Source: Tunturiibacter gelidiferens
Lineage (GTDB): Bacteria; Acidobacteriota; Terriglobia; Terriglobales; Acidobacteriaceae
DNA length: 64,000 nt
Assembly: GCF_014201335.1 (NCBI RefSeq)
Contig: NZ_JACHEB010000014.1
Location: 115,475-179,474, forward strand
Direction: 5' to 3'
Of this stretch, positions 27,016-37,900 are shown in pieces. Positions within the stretch are counted from its first letter, which is position 1, and every line of letters starts with the position of its first letter. The notes beneath the pieces were generated by a model. That model ran no database searches. It saw nothing but the letters and a program-made list of their open reading frames with translations, and was not told the DNA's origin. The translations under genes were made by a program, and so were the position numbers.

Positions 27016-27489
27016 ATGAAAAAACTGCTTGAACTGTATGAACGATTCGCGGTGCTGGTTTCTTATCTCCAGTCTCCGTTTCTTCTGGTGGTGCGGCTCT
27101 ACTGGGGATGGCAGCTTATGCAGAGTGGCTGGGGGAAGCTGCATCATCTGGATAAGGTGACCGACTACTTTACGAGCCTGAATCTTCCGGCTCCCGGTGT
27201 GACGGCTCATTTCGTCTCGGGATTGGAGTTCTTTGGCGGACTGTTGCTGATTCTGGGGCTTGGCTCGCGACTGATTGGACTGATCCTTTCGGTGAATATG
27301 CTGGTGGCATATTGGACTGCAGATCGAGATGCACTCTTTGCCGTGTTCTCTGATCCAGGTAAGTTCTACAACGCCGATCCGTACACGTTCCTGTTTGCGT
27401 CGGCGATGGTTCTGGTGTTCGGCGCAGGGTTGTTCTCCGTCGATGCGTTGTTGAGGAGGCGTTATCGAGGGTGGATCGAGAAGCAATGA
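27016..27489 (+). CDS. DoxX-family membrane protein of the bufferin locus
   Basis: 157 aa from ATG 27016, with GGAGAG eight bases upstream. Four hydrophobic segments and the DoxX signature are visible: LYWGWQLMQSGWGKLHHLDKV, YFTSLNLPAPGVTAHFVSGLEFFGGLLLILGLGSR, NMLVAYWTADRDAL, FLFASAMVLVFGAG. DoxX proteins occur with DUF692/DUF2063 genes (for example GigT in the gold-induced gig operon), where a redox role at the inner membrane is suspected. It overlaps the sigma factor gene by 4 bases (ATGA). Confidence 0.9.
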   Translation: MKKLLELYERFAVLVSYLQSPFLLVVRLYWGWQLMQSGWGKLHHLDKVTDYFTSLNLPAPGVTAHFVSGLEFFGGLLLILGLGSRLIGLILSVNMLVAYWTADRDALFAVFSDPGKFYNADPYTFLFASAMVLVFGAGLFSVDALLRRRYRGWIEKQ

Positions 27490-28106
27490 ACGCAAGCGTC
27501 GAGAACAGGAATGAAGCTCAAATGATTGCCTCCATACTTGCGGGTAATACGCATGAGTTTCATAGGCTGATCCAGCCATACGAGCGGAGCGTTTATAGCA
27601 TGGCGTTGTCGATGCTCCAAAACGAGGCGGATGCAGAGGATGCCGCGCAGGAGGCGTTTCTCAAGGCGTTCCGCAATCTCGACAAGTTCCGGGGCGAGGC
27701 GAAGTTCAGCACGTGGCTGATCAGCATTACGTTGAACGAGGCACGGAGCCGGCTACGGCACAAGAAGACTGCGAAGACAGAGTCACTGGATGAGCTAACG
27801 GAGGGCGGCCACGTGTCGCCGGCATTGCTGCGAGACTGGCGGGAGATTCCCTCCGAGGCTCTGGAGCGGCAGGAGGTCCGTCTATTGTTGCAGGACGCAA
27901 TTACCGATCTGCCAACCATCTATCGCGAAGTCTTTGTGCTGCGCGATATGGAGGATTTGAGTGTCAACCAATCGGCAGAGGCGCTTGGCATCACCGTCGC
28001 GGCGACAAAGGTTCGGTTGCATCGGGCGCGGCTGATGTTGCAGAAGCGACTGGCACCGGAGTTGAAACGCGTGATGCCGAAGCGGAGGTGGTTCCCATGG
28101 TTCTAG
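27486..28106 (+). CDS. ECF-type RNA polymerase sigma factor
   Basis: 206 aa from ATG 27486, which overlaps the doxX stop. Sigma region 2 spans about 25-95 (FHRLIQPYERSVYSMALSML, DAEDAAQEAFLKAFRNLDKF, FSTWLISITLNEARSRLR) and region 4 about 140-195 (LPTIYREVFVLRDMEDLSVNQSAEALGITVAATKVRLHRAR). It is expected to read the three GTAACC-N16-NTCNAA promoters in the locus and hence to control bufABC, the redoxin and itself. Region 4 overlaps the anti-sigma gene start. Confidence 0.95.
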   Translation: MNASVENRNEAQMIASILAGNTHEFHRLIQPYERSVYSMALSMLQNEADAEDAAQEAFLKAFRNLDKFRGEAKFSTWLISITLNEARSRLRHKKTAKTESLDELTEGGHVSPALLRDWREIPSEALERQEVRLLLQDAITDLPTIYREVFVLRDMEDLSVNQSAEALGITVAATKVRLHRARLMLQKRLAPELKRVMPKRRWFPWF

Positions 28107-28372
28107 AGTGCAAACATGTGTGGGAGCACATCTCCGGCTACCTTGATGGGAATCTGGATGCGGCGGTATTGGAAGAGGTGCAGAAGCATCTTGAGCACTG
28201 CGAGATTTGCTCTGCGATTCTGGATTCGACTCGGAATATTTTGATTCTGACGGCTGATGAGCGTGTCTTCGAACTTCCGCTGGGTTTTAGCGAGCGGCTG
28301 CATGCGAGGCTGGAGACGGAGATGCGGGGTTTTACGTACGGGCCGTCCGGATCGGAAGAGGGCGATACCTAG
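28097..28372 (+). CDS. zinc-finger anti-sigma factor
   Basis: 91 aa from ATG 28097, preceded by GGAGG eight bases upstream. The zf-HC2 (ZAS) motif is seen: C4 in ECKHVW, then H-x3-C-x2-C in KHLEHCEIC, with DGNLDAAVLEEV between. No transmembrane helix is present, so this is a soluble anti-sigma factor that presumably holds the adjacent ECF sigma factor until a metal or thiol signal releases it. It overlaps the end of the convergent downstream gene by 4 bases. Confidence 0.9.
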   Translation: MVLECKHVWEHISGYLDGNLDAAVLEEVQKHLEHCEICSAILDSTRNILILTADERVFELPLGFSERLHARLETEMRGFTYGPSGSEEGDT

Positions 28373-28836
28373 GGGACGCGGTGAATCATGGAGTGGGTGA
28401 TCCACTCGGCGGCCACAAGGATGAGGGTGAGGATGGCGAGCGCGATCTGGAGGAACTCCGAACGTCGTTGGGAGGCGGTGGCGGGCTGGGTGCGCCATTG
28501 CGAGGATGGCCGGGCGCGCAGTGAGCGAATCCGCCAGAGGACGTAGAGATTGATGAGGGAGCCGAGGGTCGCGGCGATCATCATGGGGATTCGGATTGCG
28601 TCCTGATGAAAGCCGACGGCGGGAGCGTGGACGCCGAAGGTCGCGACTGCCAGAGCACTGAGTCCAATGGCGACACGAACCCCGCTGAGGGCGATGACGG
28701 CGGTGCAGGCGCTTTGCAGAATGATGAAGACGAAGCTGGTGGCGGTGAGGAACCAGGTTCGTCTGTTGTCCGGAACGGTGGTCGCGGGGTGCGTCGAAAT
28801 CGGAGAGCTTGTCGGGGAGCTTGTTTGAAGGGCCAT
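28369..28836 (-). CDS. four-helix membrane protein, function unknown
   Basis: 155 aa. After a Thr/Ser/Pro-rich N terminus there are about four transmembrane segments: TWFLTATSFVFIILQSACTAVIAL, VAIGLSALAVATFGV, IPMMIAATLGSLINLYVLW and FLQIALAILTLILVAAEW, with a basic loop (RIRSLRARPSSQWRTQ) between the last two. I do not recognise the family. It is convergent with the anti-sigma gene and precedes the PPTase gene on the same strand in map order. Confidence 0.75.
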   Translation of the reverse strand: MALQTSSPTSSPISTHPATTVPDNRRTWFLTATSFVFIILQSACTAVIALSGVRVAIGLSALAVATFGVHAPAVGFHQDAIRIPMMIAATLGSLINLYVLWRIRSLRARPSSQWRTQPATASQRRSEFLQIALAILTLILVAAEWITHSMIHRVP

Positions 28837-28887
28837 CTGTTCCTCAACTTATAGACGTATCAGGACGCCTGTTGAAGGCAAGATGAG

Positions 28888-29640
28888 TCACCAGAGAAGA
28901 TTTAAAGGGAAGATCAACTGCTTGATGGGATAGTCGGGGGATTCGAGTGCGATGGCTGCGGCTGCCTCGATGCCCACGGTCAAGTCGCTGACGAAGAACA
29001 GCTTTCCTTGATCGTCTTTCGATTCGCGCATACGGATGGGGTGTTGATGGAGTGACTCGAACGATACGTCGAAGGACGCGAGCGAAGCGATGAGTCCACG
29101 GCCGTCTGCTTTGAGAACTGCTTCCTTGCGAGTCCAGTAGCGGTAAAAGGTCCTGTGGCGGGTTTCGGCGTCGGCGATCGCTTCCAGAGAGCTGGTTTCG
29201 GTTTCTGTGAAGTTGTGTTTGGCGACGTCCATGATGTCAGTCGGCCGGTCGAAGTACTCTACGTCAACACCGACGGGGCCGTTACGACTCAGTGCGATGA
29301 GGATTGTGTCCTTGGAATGGGCTACGTTGAAGGCGATGCTGTGTCCGTTGAGGTTTGGGGACTCAGGTTTTCCGTGAACTCCGGTCGTGATCGTAATGGA
29401 ACGGGGGTCGAGTCCTGAAAGGTTCCCGAGAAGGGTTCTCAGGCACGCTCGTCCGACGGAGAAGTGATCCCGGGCCTGCGCCAGTCTGTAACGGCTTGCA
29501 TGGAGCTGTTCGGAGGGGGTGAGAAGCGTGGTGAAACGGTCGCGTAGGCCCGCGCTGTCGGCCAGATCGATGCGCCAGAGTTGAACTTCGCCAGCTTCGA
29601 GTGGTGGGGGGGGATCGATCGGTTTCCAGTCACTCAGCAT
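28888..29640 (-). CDS. Sfp-type 4'-phosphopantetheinyl transferase
   Basis: Transfers the phosphopantetheine arm of CoA to carrier-domain serines; cytoplasmic. 250 aa from ATG 29640 (MLSDWKPIDPPPP). Signature motifs: GKPESPNLNGHSIAFNVAHS, GPVGVDVEYFDRP (Mg-binding Asp/Glu) and FYRYWTRKEAVLKADGRGL (W-KEA-K). Length and motifs fit the Sfp/HetI class used for NRPS and PKS carriers. It is divergent from the NRPS-PKS genes across 331 bases and is presumably the activating enzyme for their carrier domains. Confidence 0.95.
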   Translation of the reverse strand: MLSDWKPIDPPPPLEAGEVQLWRIDLADSAGLRDRFTTLLTPSEQLHASRYRLAQARDHFSVGRACLRTLLGNLSGLDPRSITITTGVHGKPESPNLNGHSIAFNVAHSKDTILIALSRNGPVGVDVEYFDRPTDIMDVAKHNFTETETSSLEAIADAETRHRTFYRYWTRKEAVLKADGRGLIASLASFDVSFESLHQHPIRMRESKDDQGKLFFVSDLTVGIEAAAAIALESPDYPIKQLIFPLNLLW

Positions 29641-29875
29641 AAAAGATACCGGGCCTAGTCCAGCGTATTGCAATCATAGTCAGTTGTCTGGGTACTTTAG
29701 TTCTCCGGCTGCCTGGAACCTGATGAATCCTGGAAAATCTACAACTTTCAGGTGTTTCCGAGCGCGACAGTCGTAGTCGATTTTTGAAAATAATGCGTAC
29801 AATTAGGCAACACGAAAGAGTTGACTTCGAGTGCATCGGACAGTACCTTTCGCTGCACTTGCATCTTTATAGGTA

Positions 29876-29904
29876 TTGAGCGGTTTCGGCCAACCAGGGA
29901 TACT
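29876..29904 (+). promoter_or_regulatory. candidate sigma-70 promoter of the NRPS-PKS operon
   Basis: TTGAGC at 29876-29881, 17-base spacer, GATACT at 29899-29904, about 68 bases before the first NRPS start codon. The rest of 29641-29971 shows no gene. Confidence 0.4.
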
Positions 29905-29971
29905 ATAGCGAACGCTGGTAGAACACTCTGAGTCAACTCGTTCGGCTGGTTTTTGATCTGGGTGGGCCCCG

Positions 29972-31972
29972 ATGGAGAACGATGATGTTAAGAATTCGAC
30001 CACTGAGGGCGAGCGACTGATCGATCTTCCCGAGGCTCTAGACGATCCCGGGAAGGACGGATTCGCCGGGATGGCTCTCGACACGATCGTGAGTGCCTTT
30101 GAGCGAGTGGCTGCGGCAAAATCGGACCAGATTGCAATCGTATGTGGTGAGATTCGCTGGACTTACGGTGAGCTGAACGCAAAGTCGAACCAACTTGCCG
30201 GGCGGTTACGGGAGCATGGGGTTCGAACGGACACCTTTGTTGCGATCTATCTGGACCGCTCGCCCGAGATGTTGGCGGGGATACTTGGCATCCTGAAGGC
30301 CGGCGGCGCCTACCTTCCTATCGATTATGGGTATCCGACGACCAGAGTGTTGGAGATGCTGGAGGATGCGAAGCCGGTGGCTATATTGACGGCCGCAACT
30401 CCGGCACCTGAGTTATCTGAGAAGTTTTCCGCGTTGTCTGTCTCGGTCGTGGAGATGGACAGCCTCGATGCGCTAGCGGCAACTCCGGGACTAAAGGATT
30501 CACCGCCTGAATGCGCTAGCGAGGATTTGGCGTACCTGATGTACACTTCTGGCTCAACCGGGAAGCCAAAAGGTGTGATGGTGACGCACAGGAACGTGCT
30601 TCGTCTTTTGGGGCAGACGGAGGCGTGGTTTCATTTTGGGGTGGACGACGTCTGGACGATGTTTCATTCCCTCGCATTTGATTTTTCCGTGTGGGAGATA
30701 TGGGGACCTCTGCTGACAGGAGGAAGGCTCGTGATTGTGCCTTTCGCTGTGAGCCGTTCGCCGCGGGAGTTTTATGAGCTTCTCTCGAGGGAGCGGGTAA
30801 CGGTGCTTAATCAGACTCCGTCCGCGTTCTTCATGTTGATCCAGGTGGAGCAGGATAGTACGCCTCTGCCGCTATCGCTGCGGTTGGTGATCTTTGGGGG
30901 AGAGGCTTTGCAGTATCGCAAGCTCGCTCCGTGGTTCCAGCGTCACGGAGACACGGCTCCGCAGTTGGTGAACATGTATGGGATTACGGAGACGACTGTG
31001 CATGTGACGTATCGCCCTATTGTTGCGGCGGAGGCGGAGTCGGTTCAGGAGAGCCTGATCGGGGTGCCTATTCCCGATATGCAGCTTTACCTGCTGGATG
31101 ACGCGAAGAAGCCGGTGCAAGAGGGCGAGGTGGGTGAGCTTTACGTGGGCGGCGGTGGAGTGGCACGCGGTTATCTGAATCGTCCGCAGTTGAATGCAGA
31201 GCGCTTTATTCCCGATCATTTTGCGGGGGCGGCTGGCGCCAGGCTTTATCGCACCGGTGATCTTGCGCGGGTTCGGCCCGATGGTGAGGTTGTGTATCTG
31301 GGCCGCAACGATAGCCAGGTGAAGATAAACGGCTTTCGCATCGAACTGGGAGAGGTTGAGGCGGCACTGGCCGAGGTTCCGGGAGTGCAGCAATCTTGCG
31401 TGGTGGCGCATACGGATAAAACTGGAACGCAGCGGCTGGCCGCTTATTTTGTTGCGAGCCCGGGCGTTGAATTGTCCGCGCGGACTCTTGGGGAGTTTTT
31501 TGTGGCACGGATGCCTGCGCATATGAGGCCTTCGTCCTACACGCCTCTGAAGAGACTTCCGCTCACGGTGAACGGCAAACTGGACGCAGCAGCTCTGCCT
31601 GCTCCATCGATTGGCTCCGGCAACGTTGCCCCGACGGATTCCGCACCACAGTCGCTGTCTGAAGCAGAGGAGCAGGTGTCGCGAGTGTTTATGGATGTTC
31701 TCGATCTGCGGACGATTGGCCCGGATGACAACTTCTTCGATTGCGGTGGAACGTCCCTGCTGCTGATCAGCGCTCATCTTCGATTGCAGGCGCACTTCGA
31801 GAGGCTGTTTCCCGTGACGTTGATGTTTGAGTGCCCGACGGTCCGGTCGCTGGCGAAGCGTCTTTCAGCCAATGGGCCCTCGGCGTCGGAGAAAAATGCA
31901 GTTCAGCAACAGGCACAGAAGGCGAGAGGCGCGTTCGCGCGAGCTCGGGCAACGAAGGGTGTGGCTTCATGA
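29972..31972 (+). CDS. NRPS loading module: adenylation (Thr)-thiolation
   Basis: 666 aa, no condensation domain, so it probably starts the assembly line. The A domain spans about 40-545, with motifs YMYTSGSTGKPKGVMVTH-like A3 (YTSGSTGKPKG), YGITETT (A5), YRTGDLAR (A7), GRNDSQVKINGFRIELGEVE (A8) and LTVNGKLD (A10). Mapping the specificity pocket on GrsA gives D-F-W-N-I-G-M-V-H-K, the known L-threonine code. The T domain (about 575-640) has FFDCGGTSLLL with the phosphopantetheine Ser. The stop overlaps the start of the next gene (ATGA), so both are coupled. Confidence 0.95.
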   Translation: MENDDVKNSTTEGERLIDLPEALDDPGKDGFAGMALDTIVSAFERVAAAKSDQIAIVCGEIRWTYGELNAKSNQLAGRLREHGVRTDTFVAIYLDRSPEMLAGILGILKAGGAYLPIDYGYPTTRVLEMLEDAKPVAILTAATPAPELSEKFSALSVSVVEMDSLDALAATPGLKDSPPECASEDLAYLMYTSGSTGKPKGVMVTHRNVLRLLGQTEAWFHFGVDDVWTMFHSLAFDFSVWEIWGPLLTGGRLVIVPFAVSRSPREFYELLSRERVTVLNQTPSAFFMLIQVEQDSTPLPLSLRLVIFGGEALQYRKLAPWFQRHGDTAPQLVNMYGITETTVHVTYRPIVAAEAESVQESLIGVPIPDMQLYLLDDAKKPVQEGEVGELYVGGGGVARGYLNRPQLNAERFIPDHFAGAAGARLYRTGDLARVRPDGEVVYLGRNDSQVKINGFRIELGEVEAALAEVPGVQQSCVVAHTDKTGTQRLAAYFVASPGVELSARTLGEFFVARMPAHMRPSSYTPLKRLPLTVNGKLDAAALPAPSIGSGNVAPTDSAPQSLSEAEEQVSRVFMDVLDLRTIGPDDNFFDCGGTSLLLISAHLRLQAHFERLFPVTLMFECPTVRSLAKRLSANGPSASEKNAVQQQAQKARGAFARARATKGVAS

Positions 31973-34900
31973 ATGAGCTAAACGATCAAACTCGGGTAAC
32001 AGACCAAAACGGAGGCGAAGAGCAGCTGTTGGATTGCGTTGCCATTATCGGCATGTCGGGAAGGTTTCCCGGAGCTGCGGATGTGGAGGCGTTCTGGCAA
32101 AATATTGCCGCGGGGAAGGTCACGATCTCTCACTTCTCTGCGTCCGAGCTGGAAGCAAGAAATAGTGCGGGGCTTGAGAGCGGCCCTGACTATGTGGCTG
32201 CGCGGGGAGTGCTTGAGGATCCCGGCATGTTCGATGCGGAGTTTTTTGGGATCTCGCCGCGTGATGCGGAGAGCATGGATCCGCAACATCGGATCTTTCT
32301 CGAGACGTGTTGGAATACATTGGAAGACGCGGGCTACGATCAATCGACCTATGCGGGACAGATTGGACTATTTGGTGGATGCAGTCTCAATACGTATCTG
32401 CTGGCGAACTTGTGCCATGATCGAGCGTTTATCGATGAAGTGACCGGCAACTATCAGGTAGGCGAATTCCGGTCGTTTATGGGGAATGACAAAGACTTCC
32501 TGACGACTCGCGTTGCCTACAAATTGAACCTGCGCGGGCCATGTATCAGTGTGGCTTCGGCGTGTGCGACGTCGCTGGTGGCGATCGCTCAGGCGAGTCA
32601 AAGCCTGTTGAACTACCAGTGCGACATGGCGTTGGCTGGTGGCGTTTCGGTGACGTTTCCGCAGAAGCGCGGACATATGTACTCGGAAGGAAGTATTGGA
32701 TCGAAGGATGGTTTTTGTCGGCCCTTCGACGCAGCCGCGACCGGAACGGTATTTAGCCACGGTGCGGGAGTGGTATTGCTGAAGCGGTTGGAGGATGCCA
32801 TCGCGGATCGTGACCATATTACGGCCGTGATTCGTGGGTTTGGAGTGAATAACGACGGGTCGATGAAGGCCGGATACATGGCTCCGGGGGTGGATGGCCA
32901 GTCGGGCGTGATTGCTGCTGCGCAGGCGATGGCCGGAGTAGATGCGGGTTCGATCACTTACATCGAAGCTCACGGAACTGCTACGCCGCTGGGCGATCCG
33001 ATTGAAGTCGCCGCACTGACGAAGGCGTTTCGGCTGAGCACAGATGCGTCAGGATTCTGCGCGATTGGGACGGCGAAGGCGAACGTTGGGCATCTGGATG
33101 CAGCTGCGGGCGTGGCGGGAGTGATTAAGACGGCGCTCTCGCTGAGCAAGGCAACGTTGCCTCCTCTGGCAAAATTTGAGAGTCCAAATCCAAATATTGA
33201 TTTCGAAAACTCGCCTTTCTATGTCAATCGTGAGCTGAGCCCCTGGCGGTCTGACGGGCCACGACGAGCCGGCGTGAGTGCATTCGGCGTCGGTGGTGTG
33301 AATGCTCATGTTGTGTTGGAGGAGGCTCCTGCGACGGCATCCCCGATCCCTTCCTTGCGTTCGGCACAACTGCTTTGCGTTTCGGCGAGATCGCAGACTG
33401 CGTTGCAGGTTGCTGCGGAGAATCTCGCTCGATATATCAAAGCGCATCCAGAAGTTCCGCTCGAAGATGTTGCATATACGCTCGCAGTTGGAAGAAAGGC
33501 ATTTGATCACCGAGCGGCGTTTGTCTGCTCAGACGGCGAAGATGCCGTTGCGAAGCTTTGGTCACCGAGTTCGCCGGCGAATCGAGTGGTGCCCGCAAAA
33601 AGGCCAGAGGTTGCGTTTCTTTTTCCGGGTCAAGGGGCGCAGTTCGCGGGAATGGGTAGCTCGTTATACAAGAGCGAACCGCTGTATCGCCGCGAGGTAG
33701 ACGAGTGCGCTGAGATTCTGCGGCCTATGCTTGGCCTCGACTTGCGGGAGATTCTTTTTCCGGCGGATGTTTCTTCGCAGGAAGCTGCAGAACGGATTCA
33801 ACAGACCCAGTTTGCGCAGACAGGAATTTTCGTAACAGAGTTCGCGATTGCGAGGCTCTGGCAGTCGTGGGGGATTGAGCCGCGAACATCTGCGGGCCAT
33901 AGTATCGGTGAATATGTGGCGGCTGTACTTGCAGGCGTCATGAGCCGTGAGGATGCTCTGAAGCTGGTGAGTATTCGCGGACGGATGATGCAGGAGATGC
34001 CACGCGGAGGCATGGTGGGAGTGCGGCTGAGCGAGCCGGAACTTCAGCCGTATCTCTCTGCGGACATCTCGATTGCTGCTCTGAACGCTCCGAAGTTGAG
34101 TGTTCTTGCTGGTCCGCTTGAGGCTGTCGAAGAGGTTGAGAAGAGGCTTACCTCGGATGGAGCGCTCTTTCGCAGGTTGCGTACCTCGCATGCATTTCAT
34201 TCGTCCATGATGGACCCGATGCTGGCGGGGTTTGAGGCGGAAGTTGCCAAGATCACGCTACATCAGCCTGCTCGTCCGTATGTTTCGAGCTTTACCGGTA
34301 CGTGGATTGATCCGGAGCAGGCGACGAGCCCTCGGTTTTGGGCGGACCAGGTTCGCAACCCGGTTCGATTTGCCGATGCATTGAAGACCCTGATGTCAAC
34401 TCCGCAGATATTGCTGGAGGTTGGACCTGGGAACACTCTTGGGACACTTGCGCGACAACAGCCGAATAGCAGCGCGGCCGTAATAGTCTCTTCGCTTTCG
34501 CAGAGGGATGAAAAATCTCCTGTTGAGACAGGCTCGATCCAAGAGGCGCTTGGGCAACTTTGGGTTGCAGGAGCGACGCCAGATTGGACGAAGGTCTACG
34601 GCCAAGAGAAGCGAAGACGGGTCTCTCTGCCGACCTATCCATTTGAGCGGAAGTTGTACTGGGTTGATCCGCCAGCTTACACGGCAAACTCGAATGAACT
34701 ACCAATTTTTGTTGAAGCAGAGAAGCTCGATGCACAACGCGCAGGTGAAGCTGTCCCCGACGCGAGTGAACCGTTGAAAGAGGAACCGATGCAAGAACGC
34801 AAGCTGCGGCTGCAGCCTATTGTTTCAGAGGTCTTTACCCAACTGAGCGGGATCGAAGTGACACCCGATCAGGTCGAGCATCAGTTTTTGGAACTTGGGC

Positions 34901-37900
34901 TCGATTCGCTATTTCTCACGCAAGCTACCCAGGGTATTCAAAAGAAGTTCGGCGTGAAGCTGACCTTCCGTCAGATTATGGAGCAGTACTCAACGATTGC
35001 GAGTCTTGCCGGTTATCTTGACAGCGTGCTTCCACCCGATGCGTTTCCGGCTGCAGCGCAGGTGCAAGCTGCTCCAGCGCAGGCGTCGACATCTTCGGTG
35101 GGCGTTTCCGCTCCGGCTACGAACTTCGCGAACTCCGGCCCGTCGATGCCGGCCGGGTCTGCAGCTGAGCGGCTCTTCAGCGAGCAGATGGCGATGATGT
35201 CGAAGGTCTTCGAACAGCAGATGGCGGCGTTGCGTGCGACGTCTGGATTGCCTGCAATGTCTGTTCCGACGCCATCTGCGATACCAGCGCCGGCACCCGT
35301 GTCCACTGCCGCGTCGACGTCCGTTGCGCCATCATCGACAGGCGAAGCGGCGGAGGTCAAGCATGGCTCTTACAGACCATTGCAGCCGCGAGTTCAACAG
35401 GATCTGGATAGCGATCAACAAGAATATCTCGATGCACTCCTAGCGAAGTACCAGAAGAAGACGCCGGGGTCGAAGCGTTTGACGGCCAAGGCACGGGTTC
35501 ATCTTGCAGATCCGCGTGCGGTTGCTGGGTTCCGACCGCAGTGGAAGGAGATGGTTTACCCGCTTGTTACTGAGCGCGCCAAAGGATCGAGAATTTGGGA
35601 TGTCGATGGCAACGAATATATCGACATCGTGAATGGATACGGTGCGATCATGTTCGGCCACTCTCCACAGTTCGTGCTGGACGCCGTGCATCAGCAAATT
35701 GAAGAAGGGGTTGCGATTGGACCACAGTCTCCGCTAGCCGGTGAGGTCGCGGCGCAGATTTGTGAACTGACGGGAAACGATCGTGTGACGTTTTGCAACA
35801 CGGGATCCGAGGCTGTGATGGCTGCCATTCGCGTAGCTCGCACGGTTACGGGACGTGATCGTATTGTCTATTTCGCCGGGGATTATCATGGAACCTTTGA
35901 TGAAGTTCTCGTTCGCAACACACCACGAGGAACAGTGCCACTGGCGCCGGGAATTCCGCTGGCGAACACAGGAAACGTGGTTGTGCTTGAGTACGGGGCA
36001 GACGCGTCGCTTGATTACATTCGCAAAAATGCTTCTGACATCGCTGCGGTTTTGATTGAACCGGTGCAGACCCGCAACCCTGGCTTGCAGCCCATTGCGT
36101 TCATCAAAACTGTGAGGGAGGTTACTGAGCAGGCCGAGATTGCTCTTATCATCGACGAAGTTGTCACTGGCTTCAGACTTGCTCCTGGTGGTGTGCAGGA
36201 GGTGTTTGGGGTTCGCGCTGACCTTGCTACGTATGGCAAGGTGATCGGGGGCGGGTATCCGATCGGCGTGCTCTCGGGCAAGTCGCAGTATATGGATGCG
36301 CTTGATGGCGGGGCTTGGCAGTATGGCGATGCGTCGATTCCAGAGGTTGGGGTAACCTTCTTTGCCGGGACCTTCGTGCGGCATCCGCAGGCGCTCGCGG
36401 CGGCTCGTGCCGTGCTCAATCATTTGAAGGCCGCCGGACCGCAGCTTCAGCTTGACCTGAATCGAAAGACCGCCGAGCTAGCGACGAGGCTCGATAATTT
36501 CTTTGTTGAACGCGGTGTCCCAAGCCGCATTCATCACTTCGCCTCGTGGTTTTACTTCACCTTCCATGGCGATGCCCGGTTGGGTAGTCTGCTGTACTAC
36601 GCGATGCGTGAGAAGGGAGTGCATATTCAGGAGGGGTATCCCTGCTTCCTCACGACAGCGCACTCGGACGAAGACCTGGAGAGGGTTGAAGCCGTGTTCC
36701 GCGAGACGGTAGAGGAGATGCAGCGGAGCAATGCTCTGCCCAGTCATGGGGAACAACATGTTCCAACCGCAACGGCGCACGTGGTTGCTATGCACCCAGC
36801 CGCTCTGAAAGAGACTCCGGAGCAGGTTCCAATTACAGAGGCTCAGCGAGAGATTTACTTCGCCGCGGCTCTTGGCGATGAGATGAACTGCGCTTTCAAC
36901 GAATCGGTGACGCTTCGTTTGCGTGGCAACGTTGATGAAAAGGAGCTGCAGCGCGCGATCGAATCGGGCTTTGCGCGGCACGATGCATTGCGGAGCAGAA
37001 TCAGCGAGGATGGTGAGGCGATCCTGATTGCGCCGGCTTTTGCGGGCGAGGTGAAACACGTCGATCTCCTTGCGGCTTTCGCAACGGCCGAATCTCGCGA
37101 GCAGGCGTTGCAGGAAGCGATTGACCGTGAAGGGAAGACGCCATTTTCACTTACAGAAGGACCGCTTGCGCGTGCCACGATCTTCAGGATTGCTACGGAT
37201 GAGGCGGTGTTGCTGTTTACCGGGCATCATATTGTTCTCGATGGCTGGTCGGTAAACCAACTCTTCGAAGAGATCAGTAAGTTCTACAACGCGAAGAAAA
37301 GTGCGCCTGAATTGCTTCCTCTTCTTCCCTTCAGCAGTTATGCGATTGAGGAGCAGACCCGTCACAAGGCGGGTGAGTTCGCAGACAACGAAGCGTACTG
37401 GGTCAATAAGTTTTCCGGTCTTGCGCCGGTACTCGATCTGCCGACAGATAGACCTCGCCCGATGAATAAGACCTATGACGGGGCTACTCTGAAAGGAAGT
37501 CTCGGGACTGCACTTTATACAGATCTGAAGGGCGCAAGCGCGCAGCTGGGCTGTACCCTTTATGTCACGTTGCTTTCGGGTTTTCAGCTTCTACTGCATC
37601 GATTGACTCGTCAGCAGGAGGTCGTTGTTGGGATTTCGACTGCCGGGCAGGCTCTGTTTCAGAACGCGAGCCTTGTTGGGCATTGCGTTCACTTTTTGCC
37701 GATGCTCAGCCGGTTGACTGAGGAAGAGACTGTCAAAGGCCATCTTGCTGCGACTCGCAATGTGCTCTTCGATGCCTTCGACCATCAGGAATTTACTTAC
37801 GGCAGTCTTCTCCAAAAACTTTCGATTCCGAGAGATGCGGGACGGCTTCCGCTGATCGAAGTTCAATTCAATCTTGAGAAGATTGGGGCTCGCATTGGCT

